Part shown: positions 12,710-24,219 of the stretch, piece after piece
Numbering within the stretch: position 1 is the first letter of the stretch
Layout of the letters: each line of letters opens with the position of its first letter
Assembly: GCA_963576475.1 (NCBI GenBank)
Contig: OY754968.1
Coordinates: 12,939,107 to 13,003,106 of the forward strand
DNA from: Molanna angustata
Taxonomy: Eukaryota; Arthropoda; Insecta; Trichoptera; Molannidae
DNA length: 64,000 nt
Direction: 5' to 3'
Notes under the pieces: model-generated
Seen by the model: the letters and a program-made list of their open reading frames with translations, nothing else
What the model was told of the DNA's origin: nothing
Databases searched by the model: none
Program-made: the position numbers and the translations under genes

Positions 12710-12853
12710 CCAATATCCCAAGTCTGAAGTTGATTGTGACTACAATGAGATGCCCCTGTGAAGCCAATACAGTTCCGTCGTATGGATTTCCAGAGTTCCA
12801 CTCGTAAGACTCCCCGTGCACGTACACAACACATGGCAGTGACATGTTCTCCC
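12710..12853 (-). CDS. Neuroligin-like exon (carboxylesterase-like fold), partial gene
   Basis: This internal exon of 144 bp reads ENMSLPCVVYVHGESYEWNS, continuing to a TINFRLGILG end. Known: neuroligins are postsynaptic adhesion proteins with an extracellular cholinesterase-like domain that lacks esterase activity. In that fold active esterases have an HGGG-type oxyanion motif, whereas neuroligins have HGESY with an NPYDG stretch, as here. Seen: a T-rich acceptor (TTTTGTTTCAG) precedes 12853 on the minus strand and a GTAAGT donor follows 12710. Both boundaries are phase 1 and the frame is open throughout. Only this exon was recognised, so the start and stop codons, signal peptide and transmembrane segment lie outside or are in undetected exons. 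Inference: the gene has very long introns and this window sits largely within them. A neuroligin-derived pseudogene fragment is possible, but the intact frame and splice sites argue against it. Confidence 0.85.
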
Positions 12854-13115
12854 CTGAAACAAAATACACACTTCATTTAGGTTCATTTTTTATAACCAAG
12901 TTTAGAAACGACCATTCCTTAATACTCGTATGTTCACTCATCCGTTCCATTAAAATTATTTCCTCACAATAAAATAAAATCTAGGTATATAAAGACTATA
13001 TTATAGTATTTATATACCTAGATTAATATGTGTCGTGATATTATGATAGAATAAAGAATAGGGACTTCAACACATACTGCAAGATAAGGAATGATTTTGA
13101 ATACACAATGGAAAA

Positions 13116-13538
13116 GAGTGGGTTGCGGCCAACGCTAATGCAATTCAATTACAATTCTTTCCATTAAGTATTCAAATTTTATACAGAAAATTTCCAGCAT
13201 TTCATTAAATGAGTTTGTTTAATTATTTTTTTATTTAAATATTTTATTTCAAAAACTTGATAATTATTCAATTACATTTTATGAAAGTGATGTGTCTTTT
13301 TACCAATTTGATAGTAAAAATTTGAAATTTTAAGTTTCCCGAGCATGGGGTTACTATAAAATATTTGATGTTTAAAAAATTAAGAAGCACATAAAACACA
13401 CGCACAGATACATTGTGATGAAACTTTCAGAATACAATCTCAGCATGATACTAGTTGATAATCTTCAATAAAAAAAATAACCTTAAAATATTCAAAATCA
13501 TAACTCCCCACTATATCCCCTTGGGTTAGTGAGGAGTA
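13116..13538 (+). mobile_element. GTGGCC-family non-autonomous element
   Basis: It begins GAGTGGGTTGCGGCCAACGC and ends with the family hairpin CTCCCCACTATATCCCCTTG...GTTAGTGAGGAGT. The interior matches 7696-8225 with a deletion in the middle. It is inserted about 260 bp upstream of the neuroligin-type exon, presumably within the intron. Confidence 0.7.
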
Positions 13539-13539
13539 A

Positions 13540-16500
13540 AAAAACAGGTTTAAGAGAGTAGGTATCGAAAGACTGAACGATAAACGACTGTTTAAAAATA
13601 TTTATATTAAGGTAAAAGAAATATCAGGGTTCACCCAAAAAAATACGACTTATCCATATGTGTATAGTGAGCTAATAGAAGGAATCATAGAAAAATAAAA
13701 GATAGCATGAACGAACTTGTATAGAAAATACATAAATACTTATAATTTATAATTATTATAAGAATTATATTTTTTTACAGAAATTATAAAGAAAAATATA
13801 ATTATAAAGAAATTTTAATTTATAAAGAAAGTTATAAAAACGTAGGAATTCCAAACGTGGATTGTTTTGATTCCGCCGATTGGCCAGACTTGCCCTCCTG
13901 GTTATATAAGAATCTGTTTTTAAAATAAATAACTTTTTAACTAAACTTTTAGTCAAAATAGAATGATTGATACAGACTGAAATAAGAATAATTATTTAAG
14001 TTATAACATAGCCCACCATTTTGTTTGGATTCGTACAACGGTTGAAACGAATCTCTATGAACGTAGTTTATTTCTGAATGTAATTGAGAATTTAATACAG
14101 AAATTAGGCTCACAGGATGGAAAGTAACGGTGATTAAGCAAAAAGCTTTTGCTCTATCAGTGCCAAAATTATGCAAAAGTTTGACAACATTTTAATTCGA
14201 GTTAACTTAATATATCTTGAGCCAACAAAGCTTGCTGTAAGATGAATAATATTACCTTTGTTGACGTTATTATAATAGTAGCCTACGGCAGAAGGTAATG
14301 AAGACAGTCTTTTATGGAAGTATCCTTTACCGAGAGATAATATCGAAGAACACAATGAAAGGAATTTATGTGAATTTCTCATACAGTGCATAAACCGCGT
14401 GTGCCATATCGTACGAAAACATTATTTATACTTTCATAATAATACAGATATACATTTATGCTTCCTCTAAATTTATGTATGTACCTACTACTTATTTTGC
14501 TACCGTATTTGAATGCAAATTCTGTTTTGTCTGTTTTCTCGCGTATATTCTTAATGCTTAAATGTTGTTTCATTTACATAACTAAATTTACATTATTTTG
14601 AATATCAAAAAGATCGATGATTTCGATTTGATTGGTTTCTTTAAAATCCACTTCATAATATATGCATTTTGCAGAATAAATCATCTTATTTTTAAAAAGC
14701 TGCTCATTTAGTAAGTAGATAGTATAATTTACTCAATAAGTATAACAAAAACCTCAATAAACATCGTTACAAACTTCGGTGGGTGAAAAATACTTGATGT
14801 TACAACAGTCTGGTCTTGGCATAGTAAACACATTTTGTCATTATTTTGAATATTTTTCGAGTACCTAATCTTTGAAGAACAAGGAATACTAAAATAAGGC
14901 TTTTCATATTTCAAGTCAAGGAATAGTATAGAGTCCGAATAAATAACTAAATAAACGTATGAATTGTGAATGCTTTTCAAATAATGTTTATGTCAGTGAT
15001 TTCAATAAGTTTTCGTAATTTCAAATATTTCGGTTGTTTTTTTATACTTTTTTGTTGGGTATAATTTTTGCTTAAAAAACAAAATTCATTCGATAATTTC
15101 GGCACACCCAACAGTCTATAAAAATGTTTTTTTTGTTTTTGGCAATGTACAATTTTAAAATAAAACTAACATTAGCATAATATTGAGAATCAAAGATTTC
15201 TCTTTACACATAATAATATATACGTAGATAAAGTGATGTATATTATTTAAGTAAAAAACATGTTTTTAGACGTTTTTCTTATACAACAAAATTTTATTTA
15301 TGAAAATATTGTTTTGATATTAAATAAGCAATCCTGAAACTTTGTTCATATTTTGATTAAATTATGTTTGCATCAATAATTTTATCATAATAACAAAAAT
15401 TCACAAAGGAAATAATTCAAACAATCGCTAGCAAGCCGATTTAACCGGAGAAAATTGTAAATTATTTCTCGTGAATCTGTTCAGAGATAAAAACTTTTCT
15501 GCGACAAATAACAAGATACCTATTATCATTATAACATGAAGATTGTGAATTATAATACTCTAGTAGAAATTTTATATGAAAAATACAATCAACAACTCAA
15601 TTGAAATATAGTAATGGAATCATTTGTAATTTTTAAGTAGAACAAGCAAATATTTTACTAATATTAATTTTAGAAAATATTTCTTTTTGATAACTACTTA
15701 CATATACCTATTTCTTTATATTGACACAATTTTTCTAATATATCATTTTTATCAGGTTGATTAATAAAAAATAAAATAAATTAATTGTATCTGCCCTTAT
15801 TTTAAGATGTTCTGCTATGTCCAGTGCACCAAGTATTTACAAAAATATTTTGACTATTATTATGATGTTATTACCTAAAATTTAGATCGGATAGGTACTT
15901 GTTAAATAAACAAATTCTATTGATAAAAATACTGAAAAATAAAATAGCAACATTCATTTTATTTTTTTTATATAAATAAATGAGTTGACGTCAGTAAAAA
16001 AATAGTACAGAATATTCTGTTCTTGTCTATTACTCGAAGAACAGGTCTCAACTTCAATGGTTCTCATGTACCGCTATATTCTCATGTACCGCTATATTAT
16101 AAGATTTCTTTGTTAATAATTTGAAACACAAAGATGATGACAAACCAAGACGATAAGTGTATAAAGTTTTGTATAAGGAGAAAAGTTGAGTAATATTACC
16201 AGGATAATAAGGCAGGAAAAGTCTTACGAGTTATTTACTTTATTTTGATTTTATTTATTCATTCAATATACTCGTATCATAAACAAAAAAAAACGATATT
16301 AAAGGCAATATGAGTCCTTTGATCAATTTGTGTCAAAGTTGTCTTTATCCTTAAAGAACATCTCTTGTTCTAATAAGAAATTTAGTCATAGGTATCTTGA
16401 CAATTTTCGGTGGGACGATTTGCGCATCTACCACCAAAGAAAAAAAACCTAGCTACTTTTGTGTTATATAACTCTGGCTACTTTTTTTATATAAAATAAT

Positions 16501-16790
16501 ACATTAACGTTGCTTATATTCATAGATGCAATAAAATAAGAATTACGCAGTCATAAATTTGATGATTATTTCACATCTCATAAAATACTAATGGTCATTT
16601 TAAATTTACCTACTTATTTATGTACCTACATGCATACATAATATTGTATTCTTTTTATAAATCATTTTATTTAAACCCTATTTGATACTAGTATTAAATA
16701 CATATTAAATAAATAAAAAAAAATTAAAAGAGTGAAAAATTATGATTTTTATTATAATATTATGTTGAACGAAATAATATTTATGTTAAT
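13540..16790. other. AT-rich sequence with minor repeats
   Basis: There are no supported genes. It contains a fragment of the foldback element (13858-13900), an ACTT/ATTATAATTATTAT-rich run (13740-13830), a doubled TTCTCATGTACCGCTATAT (about 16059-16097), and near 15790-15845 a ~50-bp block that reappears inverted at about 63700-63755 (AGAACATCTTAAAATAAGGG). Confidence 0.4.
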
Positions 16791-16794
16791 CGAA

Positions 16795-17252
16795 TATTTT
16801 TTTAAATTGCATGTACGCAAACATTGGATTTTTTTCCCTGTCGGGTGTGAAATTATATTTTTATTGACAAACTTTAATCTCAATAGAGACGAAGTTGGGA
16901 TACCGTCACCTCATTTATAAGGACTGTTGCTTTAATTGTTTACAAATAAACTAATTTCTCAACAGATGGCGTTACACAAAAAGGTTTCTGCATTAATTCA
17001 TAGATGGCAATAGTATAATTCCTTATTTTCATGTGAATTGTTACACATTATTCCAATATATAGAACTCTCAAAAATTACATTGATAAGGGACCTCAATAA
17101 GAAGGTAAAATTGGTGAACGTTGCGCAAGCGCATAAAGTGATCACGTAAACCAGCCGATGACAGGTCGTAAGCCCTGTAGGTGCTTTGAGTTCCTGGTTC
17201 TTCTATAATATCCCAACTTCGTCTCTATTGAGATGTTAAAAGTTTGTCAATA
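16795..17252. mobile_element. MITE with TCTCAATAGAGACGAAG inverted repeats
   Basis: The left arm TTATTGACAAACTTTAA then CTCAATAGAGACGAAGTTGG (16861-16900) is answered at 17206-17252 by its inverse. The interior contains GTCACCTCATTTATAAGGAC, ATAGATGGCAATAGTATAAT and GTGATCACGTAAACCAGCCG. These blocks recur in the copies at 38770 and 48498. Just outside the left arm, CAAACATTGGATTTTTTTCC suggests the element's true end extends outward. Non-coding. Confidence 0.75.
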
Positions 17253-17864
17253 AAAATAATATTTATGTTGACATTTTTTTATAAAATGGAACAAAGTCAA
17301 TATTGAGAAATGTGCATGCATTCTTGGATTCATGAATCTCATTTAGAGTTTTATATCATTTTCCATACTTTGCATGCCAAGTCGTTAAAAATGCATCTGC
17401 TATCTGCTAGTATGTTTGGTTGATATTAAATTTTTCACATAAAACTTCCTTGTTGTATAACGTTAATACTTTCTTTTTACTATATGTACATGAATACATC
17501 CCTCGTAATTCGCCATTTTTCAATTTACGCGATCTCAAAAATACAAACAATGTGTATTTTTTGTTTCAATCTTCAAAATACTTCAATCTTTGTACCTTTT
17601 TAACAAATATAAACAGTTAAAGTCTGAGTATATCCTTCAAATCGTTATTTTATTTATTTAAAAAAATAAACATAATTATGTAACCATTTACACTAAAATC
17701 CCACAAAGCAAACCTTTATATGTCCATGTGGGTACCTATACCAATTACTTATTATGTTAATAAAATTAATAGATACAGATGTAAATAAACTATAAAACAA
17801 AATGCTCAAAAGAGAATCAAAAAAAGAAAAAAAAATCAACATAATGATTAAAAACGATTCAAGG

Positions 17865-18025
17865 CGGAGACACAGTTTTTAAAAATTGTGTTTTCGGTCT
17901 GGATCTGTGAGACGATTAATATCGTAAGTCTCCAGAATGTGGCAACTTGTTATTGGGTGCATGTTAAATAATTATTTGACATAGTACCTGTTAGTTGCTC
18001 GAGAAGCTACATAAAATAAAAATTA
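17865..18025 (+). mobile_element. SINE 3' fragment (tRNA-derived family)
   Basis: Only the non-tRNA body is left: CAGTTTTTAAAAATTGTGTT, GGTCTGGATCTGTGAGACGA, CTCCAGAATGTGGCAACTTG and GACATAGTACCTGTTAG, followed by an A-rich tail. The tRNA-like head seen in the copies at 39475 and 63288 is missing, as expected of a 5'-truncated retrocopy. Confidence 0.8.
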
Positions 18026-18619
18026 AATGAAAAAATAAAAACATAAAACGGCCAAATGACAGTGGCCTCATCAAATGTATTGAATAATTATTGGAGATGA
18101 ATTATAAATTAAATACATTGTCATTATTACGGAGATATAAAAATTTAATAAATTCTGTGCTTAGTTATGGATTCTTTGTTTTTTTTACAAAAGATGTTAG
18201 TTTCTAGTGTTTTCTATTATAATTGAAGATGTTTTTCTTATTAATAGTAATTCTTTAGTAATCTAGAAATAGAAAATATTCGAATTTAGACGCATTTTTG
18301 GAACCTAATCATTTATAAAATTATATTTAACTAATTTTTGACACATTTATACCTAAATCAATTTATTTTATCCTCAGAAAATATTTTTTTACCAAAAACT
18401 TAATTTACATTACCAGTAACGTTTATGTGGTAAATCTATTGGACTGGTAAAATTTGAAAAGTAATTATCAGCACGTTTATAACTAAATGCATTTCTTTAA
18501 GCCTCAGAAAATATTATTCTTTTCCGATAACTTATATTCGTTATACCAGTAACGTTTACCTTCGTGGTAAATATATTGGGCTGAGAAAAATATAAATGTT
18601 AATTTTTAATGAGGATTAG

Positions 18620-18785
18620 AAAAAAATATAAACCCATCTGATGAAAAAATATTTTTGTCTACCGACGATAGTTTCACCTCATCAGGCCATGATCAACCTG
18701 GTGATAGTCACCAGTTCAATCACCAGTTGACTATGGCCTGATAAGCCGAAACGGCAGTCGAGAGACAAAAATAAATACTTTGTGG
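18620..18785. repeat. Imperfect inverted-repeat segment
   Basis: TCACCTCATCAGGCCAT is answered by ATGGCCTGATAAGCCGAAAC, with CACCTGGTGA-like pairs between. The flanks ATTTTTGTCT and AGACAAAAATAAATACTT are also inverted. It could be an old foldback element or the hairpin region of a retroelement. Which one is not decidable here. Confidence 0.5.
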
Positions 18786-18936
18786 AATAATATGTGTTCA
18801 TATTTTTCTTATTATTAAATTCTACAAATTAGAAGCCGTATCAGTAATCGGCAGATTAAAAAATGCTGAAATTTTTAATCTAGATTTTGATAAAGATTTT
18901 TTCTTAATATATTTTAACAACCTAAATTATTTTTTA

Positions 18937-19060
18937 ACAGATTTTTTAATTACCTCAATAGAGACGAAGTTGGAATATTTACTGTAGGAGTACCGGGAAA
19001 TCAAGGCACCTACAGGGCTTACGACCTGGCATTGGCTAGTTTACCTTAATTATATTATAA
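18937..19060 (+). mobile_element. Truncated MITE (TCTCAATAGAGACGAAG family)
   Basis: AACAGATTTTTTAATTACCT leads into CAATAGAGACGAAGTTGGAA and TCAAGGCACCTACAGGGCTT, then the match stops. Only one inverted arm is present. Confidence 0.75.
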
Positions 19061-19064
19061 ATAC

Positions 19065-20450
19065 TTGGATATTTAATATTTTAATTAACTACCTGCCATT
19101 ATTAAAACAACACAAAAATTTTATAACTTCTAAAAGAAAATCATCAATTTTAAAATAACAATATTTTTTTTATTTTTTTTCTTTTTAGATAAATTAATTA
19201 ATGCTCTATATCAGAAACAATAAAAAAGAACTTCAATGATCTGTAGTAGCTGTAAGCTAAATTTAATTTACAATTTATTAACTAATTCTCGGTATGTACG
19301 TATATGATATGTGTAAGTAAAATGTATGTAAAATATATGTAATTTACTCATGTCCCAAACACAATTTTTTAATCTTTTTCGGGACAATACTTATTTGAGA
19401 AAAACTGTAATAATTTTAATTTTTGTATTATTTATCTATATTTATATAACGTATAACTAATTAAAAAAATATTACGATTTCTTTTGACGAATCACTGTTA
19501 TCACTACTTCGTACAAAACTCAATTTTAAGTACGCGTTTTTCGTATACGCGGGCATATACCAGAATTAATACTCGTGCGGTTGGATTGAATATAGATAGG
19601 TACCTATTTAGTATGATACCATCACAAGTGCAATTTCAGCTCTTTTGGTGTGTACATTCTTTGTGGTACCTATATATTATGTGAATAGCGTCGAAGCGTG
19701 AACGATACGATGCGCACTTTTGTTACGGACAAAACGGAACAAGGACACAAAGTTTTTAGAGAAAATTCCTCGAAGTATTGTTTGTCATAAATTACAAATC
19801 TCAATCTACTTTTAATTTAAAATATCTTCCGATGATTCTTAAACAAAAGCCTGTCCATTCTTAATACAAAATGTTTTTTTAAATGTGCTCCACACTATTA
19901 TACATCCACGAACGGTGTCAAAAGAATGTTCCATCAGGAAGACAGTATACACTGAGATCATCTGGATCACAGAGTACTTATTCTTTAAAAGAATTGGTCA
20001 GTCATTAAGGAGGCTTAATATGATCGCGGTTTCAGTGTGAACGGTCCTATAAAATAGAAACAATTGCCCCTTGACATACGTGGAGCTCAGAACATTGATA
20101 CCATCAGTAGACTTCTCAAGACTGCCTTGTCAACAAATAAGCTATAGCGCCCTTGGAGTGATTTATTTATTTATTTAATGATGCGTCATATTTCTATGTC
20201 ACGAAATTATAGTCATACATACATACATACCATCACGCCATGTCCCTTACGGGGTAAGCAGAGAGAAACGAGCCCCATACTTCTCTATCTTTTCACACAT
20301 TTCTGGCTTATAGTCGACAAAGTTAATTATTTTCACTAACATAAAATATTTATAAAATTTAAAAAATATATTTGATTACGTATATTTATTAATTAATATT
20401 AAAAATCTTATTCAATTCATATTTTACAAACAAATATTTGTTGCAAGTAA
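19065..20450. other. AT-rich sequence, nothing recognised
   Basis: No gene was supported. Near 20227-20300, ATCACGCCATGTCCCTTACG, GGGTAAGCAGAG and CTTCTCTATC form a short dispersed repeat also hinted at 9785, 34675, 40945 and 41630. Confidence 0.4.
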
Positions 20451-20454
20451 GAAT

Positions 20455-20755
20455 GCATGTGATAGCCCAGCGGAAAGGTTGTCGCCTCACATGCGTGAAG
20501 TCGACGCGCGACGCGACGGTTCGAATCCGGACGGGGCACGCGCCTCTGGATTTTCAAAAGATCTATGTGCGGAACAATATCACTAGCTATATGTAGCCAT
20601 GATCCTATTTGTCTGATTCCCCCTTCTAAGGGTCGCGAAGGTCAGATTGCAGTCGCTTCAATGTAATAACCAGACTCGCCAATTCCAGGATCATGGTCAT
20701 AGCGTACCCCGATAGAAACGGGACAAAAGCGCTAAGGGGAAAGAAGAAAAATTTG
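20455..20755 (+). mobile_element. tRNA-derived SINE, second family
   Basis: A GC-richer, tRNA-like head has an A-box-like TAGCCCAGCGGAAAGG and a B box GGTTCGAATCC about 45 bases later. It is followed by an unrelated body (GGTCGCGAAGGTCAGATTGC, CGTACCCCGATAGAAACGGG) and an A/G-rich tail. Body and tail differ from the other SINEs in this window. It is unlikely to be a working tRNA gene because the acceptor stem does not close. Confidence 0.75.
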
Positions 20756-21053
20756 TTGCAAATGAGAAAGTTTTTTCACTTAAAAAGGACAGTAAATAGT
20801 TAAAATGAACGTTTTTTTCCCATTATTTTAAGTTCATTCATATCAAATTATATAATTAAAATAAAAAAAACTGTTCCAATAGGCATGATGACTAATTTTG
20901 AGAAACTATCCCACGATGTTTTTACGCATCCACTGTTTTCAAATATATATACGTTTCTACATAAAATAAAGGTTTAGTAGCAAAAATCGCCATTTCAAAA
21001 TCAAATTTGACATTTACACCAAAAAACGCTTATAGTACAATGGCGTCTGTCAG

Positions 21054-21072
21054 TGACGTCATGGTATTGTAA
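21054..21072 (+). repeat. Left inner inverted-repeat motif of the transposon
   Basis: TGACGTCATGGTATTGTA lies about 60 bp before the transposase start codon. Its inverted counterpart is 29671-29688, differing at two positions. The palindromic TGACGTCA core looks like a CRE-type site and could bind host bZIP proteins or the transposase. That role is speculation. Confidence 0.7.
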
Positions 21073-21128
21073 ACTGCGTATCAACTGTATGTATTCGAGC
21101 AGTAAATTCGACGATTTGTGCATTTAAA

Positions 21129-24100
21129 ATGAATTCAAAAGTGTATAAGTGGTGTGCGGTCCCTCAATGTACAAACACGTCGATAAAAACACCTAATAAG
21201 GTATTTGTTTTCGTCCCACGCGAAAAAAAAACGAGGAATAAGTGGTTAAATCTCGCACGGCGAAACACAGCAAGTGTATGTGAAAATTCTCCACTATATT
21301 TCTGTGAAGACCATTTTGATGTAAGTTTTTACTTTATATCATATATTATAAACAATACGTATATCTAATAATCTTGTCAGCTAATTTATTTATTATCTAA
21401 ATGACGCTTAATAAAGACAATAACTTTTTAGGTTAGGTTTCATTTCTTTATTGTTATTATCCACCACGGTTTACTTTATGAGTCATTTATTTGTTTCAGT
21501 TGCCAAATGATATGGAGAACTATATTCAATACCTTGTGATGGGCTCAGTGTCGCAAGTGCGTATGAAACCAGGGTGTATTCCCAAAAAATTTGAATGCCA
21601 ATCAGATCGAAGGAAACGAACATCTACCACTACAACTACAAAACGACAATATATGCTGAAGAAACAAAGGATGATGCTAATTGAAGAAAGTGAAAAAGAT
21701 TTATTAGAAAGAAATACAATTACAAAACATGTAGAACCTTCATCTGACAGATCAGGTAAGATACATAATATACCTTTTTCAAACAAAAGTTTGAACTCTA
21801 CAATATTTGATTAGATGTGTGACCTATTATTTGATCAGATGCAAATATAAGTGCAACTATAATCTGTCTGTCGACCTGTCATTCCATGCAGAAACATAGG
21901 GAGATGCGCATGATATTGACTGCGATACAATATTCCAACGTAGAAACTCTGTAACGTAATATGTGCAGTCAAACTATAATATTTACTCACATAAATAGTT
22001 TATTAAATAATTTATTTTTTTTAGTTTTGCACACAGTCGAAGAAAGTGAAAAGGATTTAATAGAAAGAAGTACAATTACAAAACATGTAGAACCTTCATC
22101 TGACAAATCAGGTAAGAAACATGTACATATCTTTTTTCAAGAAAAGTTTCTGAACTCTACAATATTTGCTTTGATGTGTGACCTATTATTTGATCAGATT
22201 CAAAAATAAGTGCAACTATAATCTATCTATCGACCTGTCATTCCATGCAGGAACATAGGGAGATATCATAGAATAATAATAGTATAGAATACTCTTTAGC
22301 CTGCAGTAAACGCTACTGCTTTATGTTGACTAATTTGGTCAACATTTTGCTACGAGCGTTCAGTAATCATTTGGCCGTCTACGTGATACGTTCTCCAAAT
22401 AGGGAATTTTTTAACTGCTTGCAAAATTATTTACGCAGTCATAACGAGTATACTATACGAACAATGTCTACCAGCAGAGTCATACATATATTGACACGAG
22501 CTGGTCAATAAAACGGCTTAACTTTTTCAGCGAGCTATTGTATGGGAATGAGTATTCTATAGTTTTATTATTATTCTATGATTCCGATGTAGAAACTTTG
22601 TAACGCAATATGTGCAGTGCAATCCAACTATAATATTTACTCACATAAATAATTTATAATTGATAAGTTTTTTTTTTCAGTTTTGCACACAGTTGAAGAA
22701 AGTGAAAAGGATTTAATAGAAAGAAGTACAATTACAAAACATGTAGAACCTTCATCTGACAGATCAGGTAAGATACATGTACATATCTTTTTTCAAGAAA
22801 AGTTTCTGAACTCTACAATATTTGCTTATGTAGATGTGTGACCTATTATTTGATCAGATGCAAAAATAAGTGCAACTATAATCTATCTATCGACCTGTCA
22901 TTCCATGCAGGAACATAGGGAGAGGCATGATATTGACTGCGATACAATATTCCAATGTAGAAACTTTGTAACGCAATACGTGCAGTGCAATCCAACTATA
23001 ATATTTACTCACATAAAAAGTTTATTATTGATAATTTTTTTTTTCAGTTTTGCACACAGCCAAAGATCTACAAGATAAAACAGCTGATAAATCAATACAA
23101 GTATTCATAGCAAAAAAAAAAAGAAGTAAAGCCATCCAAACAGAAAATAGATTAGTAAGCCATATGACATCACCATTGAAATCTAATCTTCAGTCTGTTT
23201 CTACTTCTCCATTTAAAGTTAAAAGTGTTGCTCCCAATAAAATATGTACCACGGAAGTTCAATCAGATTCTGATATTTCATATACACCGTCATCAACCAA
23301 ATATTCCCAAGAATGTGCTTCAGACTGCAGTGAATTAATTGAAGCTGAAAAAAAACAAGAAGCATCAAATATTCTTAAATATACAGTGATTAAAATTATG
23401 AAAAATCCACGTACTTACATTGGAATTCCTATAGACTGCTACTACTTAATTGAAAAACAGACAAGTATTCCTGCTAACCATGTATTAATGTGTTTAAAAA
23501 AGATTAGATTGAATAGCTCATTTAGAGAACTCGCTTATGATTTTTCCTTGAACTCGACACATGCAAGCAAAATATTTTTAAAAAATGTTCCTGTATTGGC
23601 AAGTGTAATGCGTCCTTTTATTGTGCAACTCAATAAAGAAATCACAAAAAGGAATTTGCCAATAGCTTTCAGGCACAAGTATCATAATGTGAGTTGCATT
23701 ATTGACTGCTTAGAAATAGAGGTGCAAAAGCCTTCCAAGACTGTCAATCAAGCTCTTTCATGGTCGGACTATAAAAAAGCCAACACCATAAAATATCTTG
23801 TGGCCTGTACACCAAATGGTTTGGTAAATTATATTTCACCAGGTTATGGAGGGAGAATAACAGATACATGTTTAGTTGAATCGTGTGATTTTTTAAAGTG
23901 TTTGCAACCAGGTATGTGTGTGATGGCTGATAGAGGATTCAAGCATGTAGAGCTACATTTACGTAAGCAGGGAGTACAACTTGTACGACCTCCGAGTGTT
24001 GTTACTGGAGCCAAACTCTCAAAAAATGAAGCAAGGGAAACTAAACAAATTGCCAGTTTGCGAATACATATCGAGAGAGTAATACGCCGCCTACGAGAAT

Positions 24101-24213
24101 TTGCCATGTTAAAGCCTCATGCATGTTTAAACCATAATTTAGTCAAATTACTTGATGATATTATTACAATTGCCTGTGGTTTAATAAATTTGCAAGATTC
24201 TCTTATAAAGTAA
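21129..24213 (+). CDS. THAP-domain DDE transposase, five exons, 595 aa
   Basis: Predicted to bind the element's ends and catalyse its excision and integration in the nucleus. Exons: 21129-21320, 21500-21755, 22025-22111, 22681-22767, 23048-24213. All have GTAAG donors and T-rich AG acceptors and join in frame to a TAA stop. Residues 1-95 form a C2CH THAP finger: C9, C14, C59, H62 (CEDHF) and a GCIPKKF end replacing the usual AVPTIF. A Lys/Ser/Glu-rich linker follows, including two 29-residue units from duplicated exons. A helix-turn-helix-like segment (KIRLNSSFRELAYDF) spans about residues 359-373. The catalytic core is of the DDE_Tnp_4 type: D427 (CIIDCLEIE), D502 (VMADRGF) and E550 (IHIERVIRRLREF). 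No in-frame stop or frameshift was seen. AATAAA overlaps the stop region. The start is the first ATG, just after the left end repeat. The splice model is inferred from sequence, not from RNA. Confidence 0.9.
21686..23060 (+). repeat. Tandem exon-intron duplication within the transposase gene
   Basis: An exon-plus-intron unit is repeated three times. The coding block GAAGAAAGTGAAAA...CATCTGACAGATCAG appears at about 21686-21755 (end of exon 2), 22025-22111 and 22681-22767. Each is followed by the same intron text (ACTCTACAATATTTG, GTGTGACCTATTATTTGATC, GACCTGTCATTCCATGCAG). Each later copy, and the final exon, begins TTTTGCACACAG. The added exons are 87 bp, phase 1 on both sides, so each can be kept or skipped without a frameshift. 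Confidence 0.9.
22265..22582. mobile_element. Small MITE inside a transposase intron
   Basis: It interrupts the second duplicated intron. Its ends are inverted: ATCATAGAATAATAATA...ATAGAATACTC on the left, and the reverse on the right (GAGTATTCTATAG ... TTATTATTATTCTATGAT). Compared with the sister introns, about 27 bp around GCATGATATTGACTGCG are missing at the insertion point. The unit has no significant coding capacity. It must post-date the exon duplication, since the other two introns lack it. Confidence 0.8.
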
Positions 24214-24219
24214 ATAAAA

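Noticed and set aside
20464..20540. Functional tRNA gene
   Set aside because: The B box is good, but a SINE-like body and tail follow and no 7-bp acceptor stem closes.
21526..21786. Minus-strand open frame opposite transposase exon 2
   Set aside because: Antisense of a coding exon, low-complexity Ser/Val runs.
23844..24107. Minus-strand 87-codon open frame opposite the transposase
   Set aside because: It is the antisense shadow of the conserved catalytic core.
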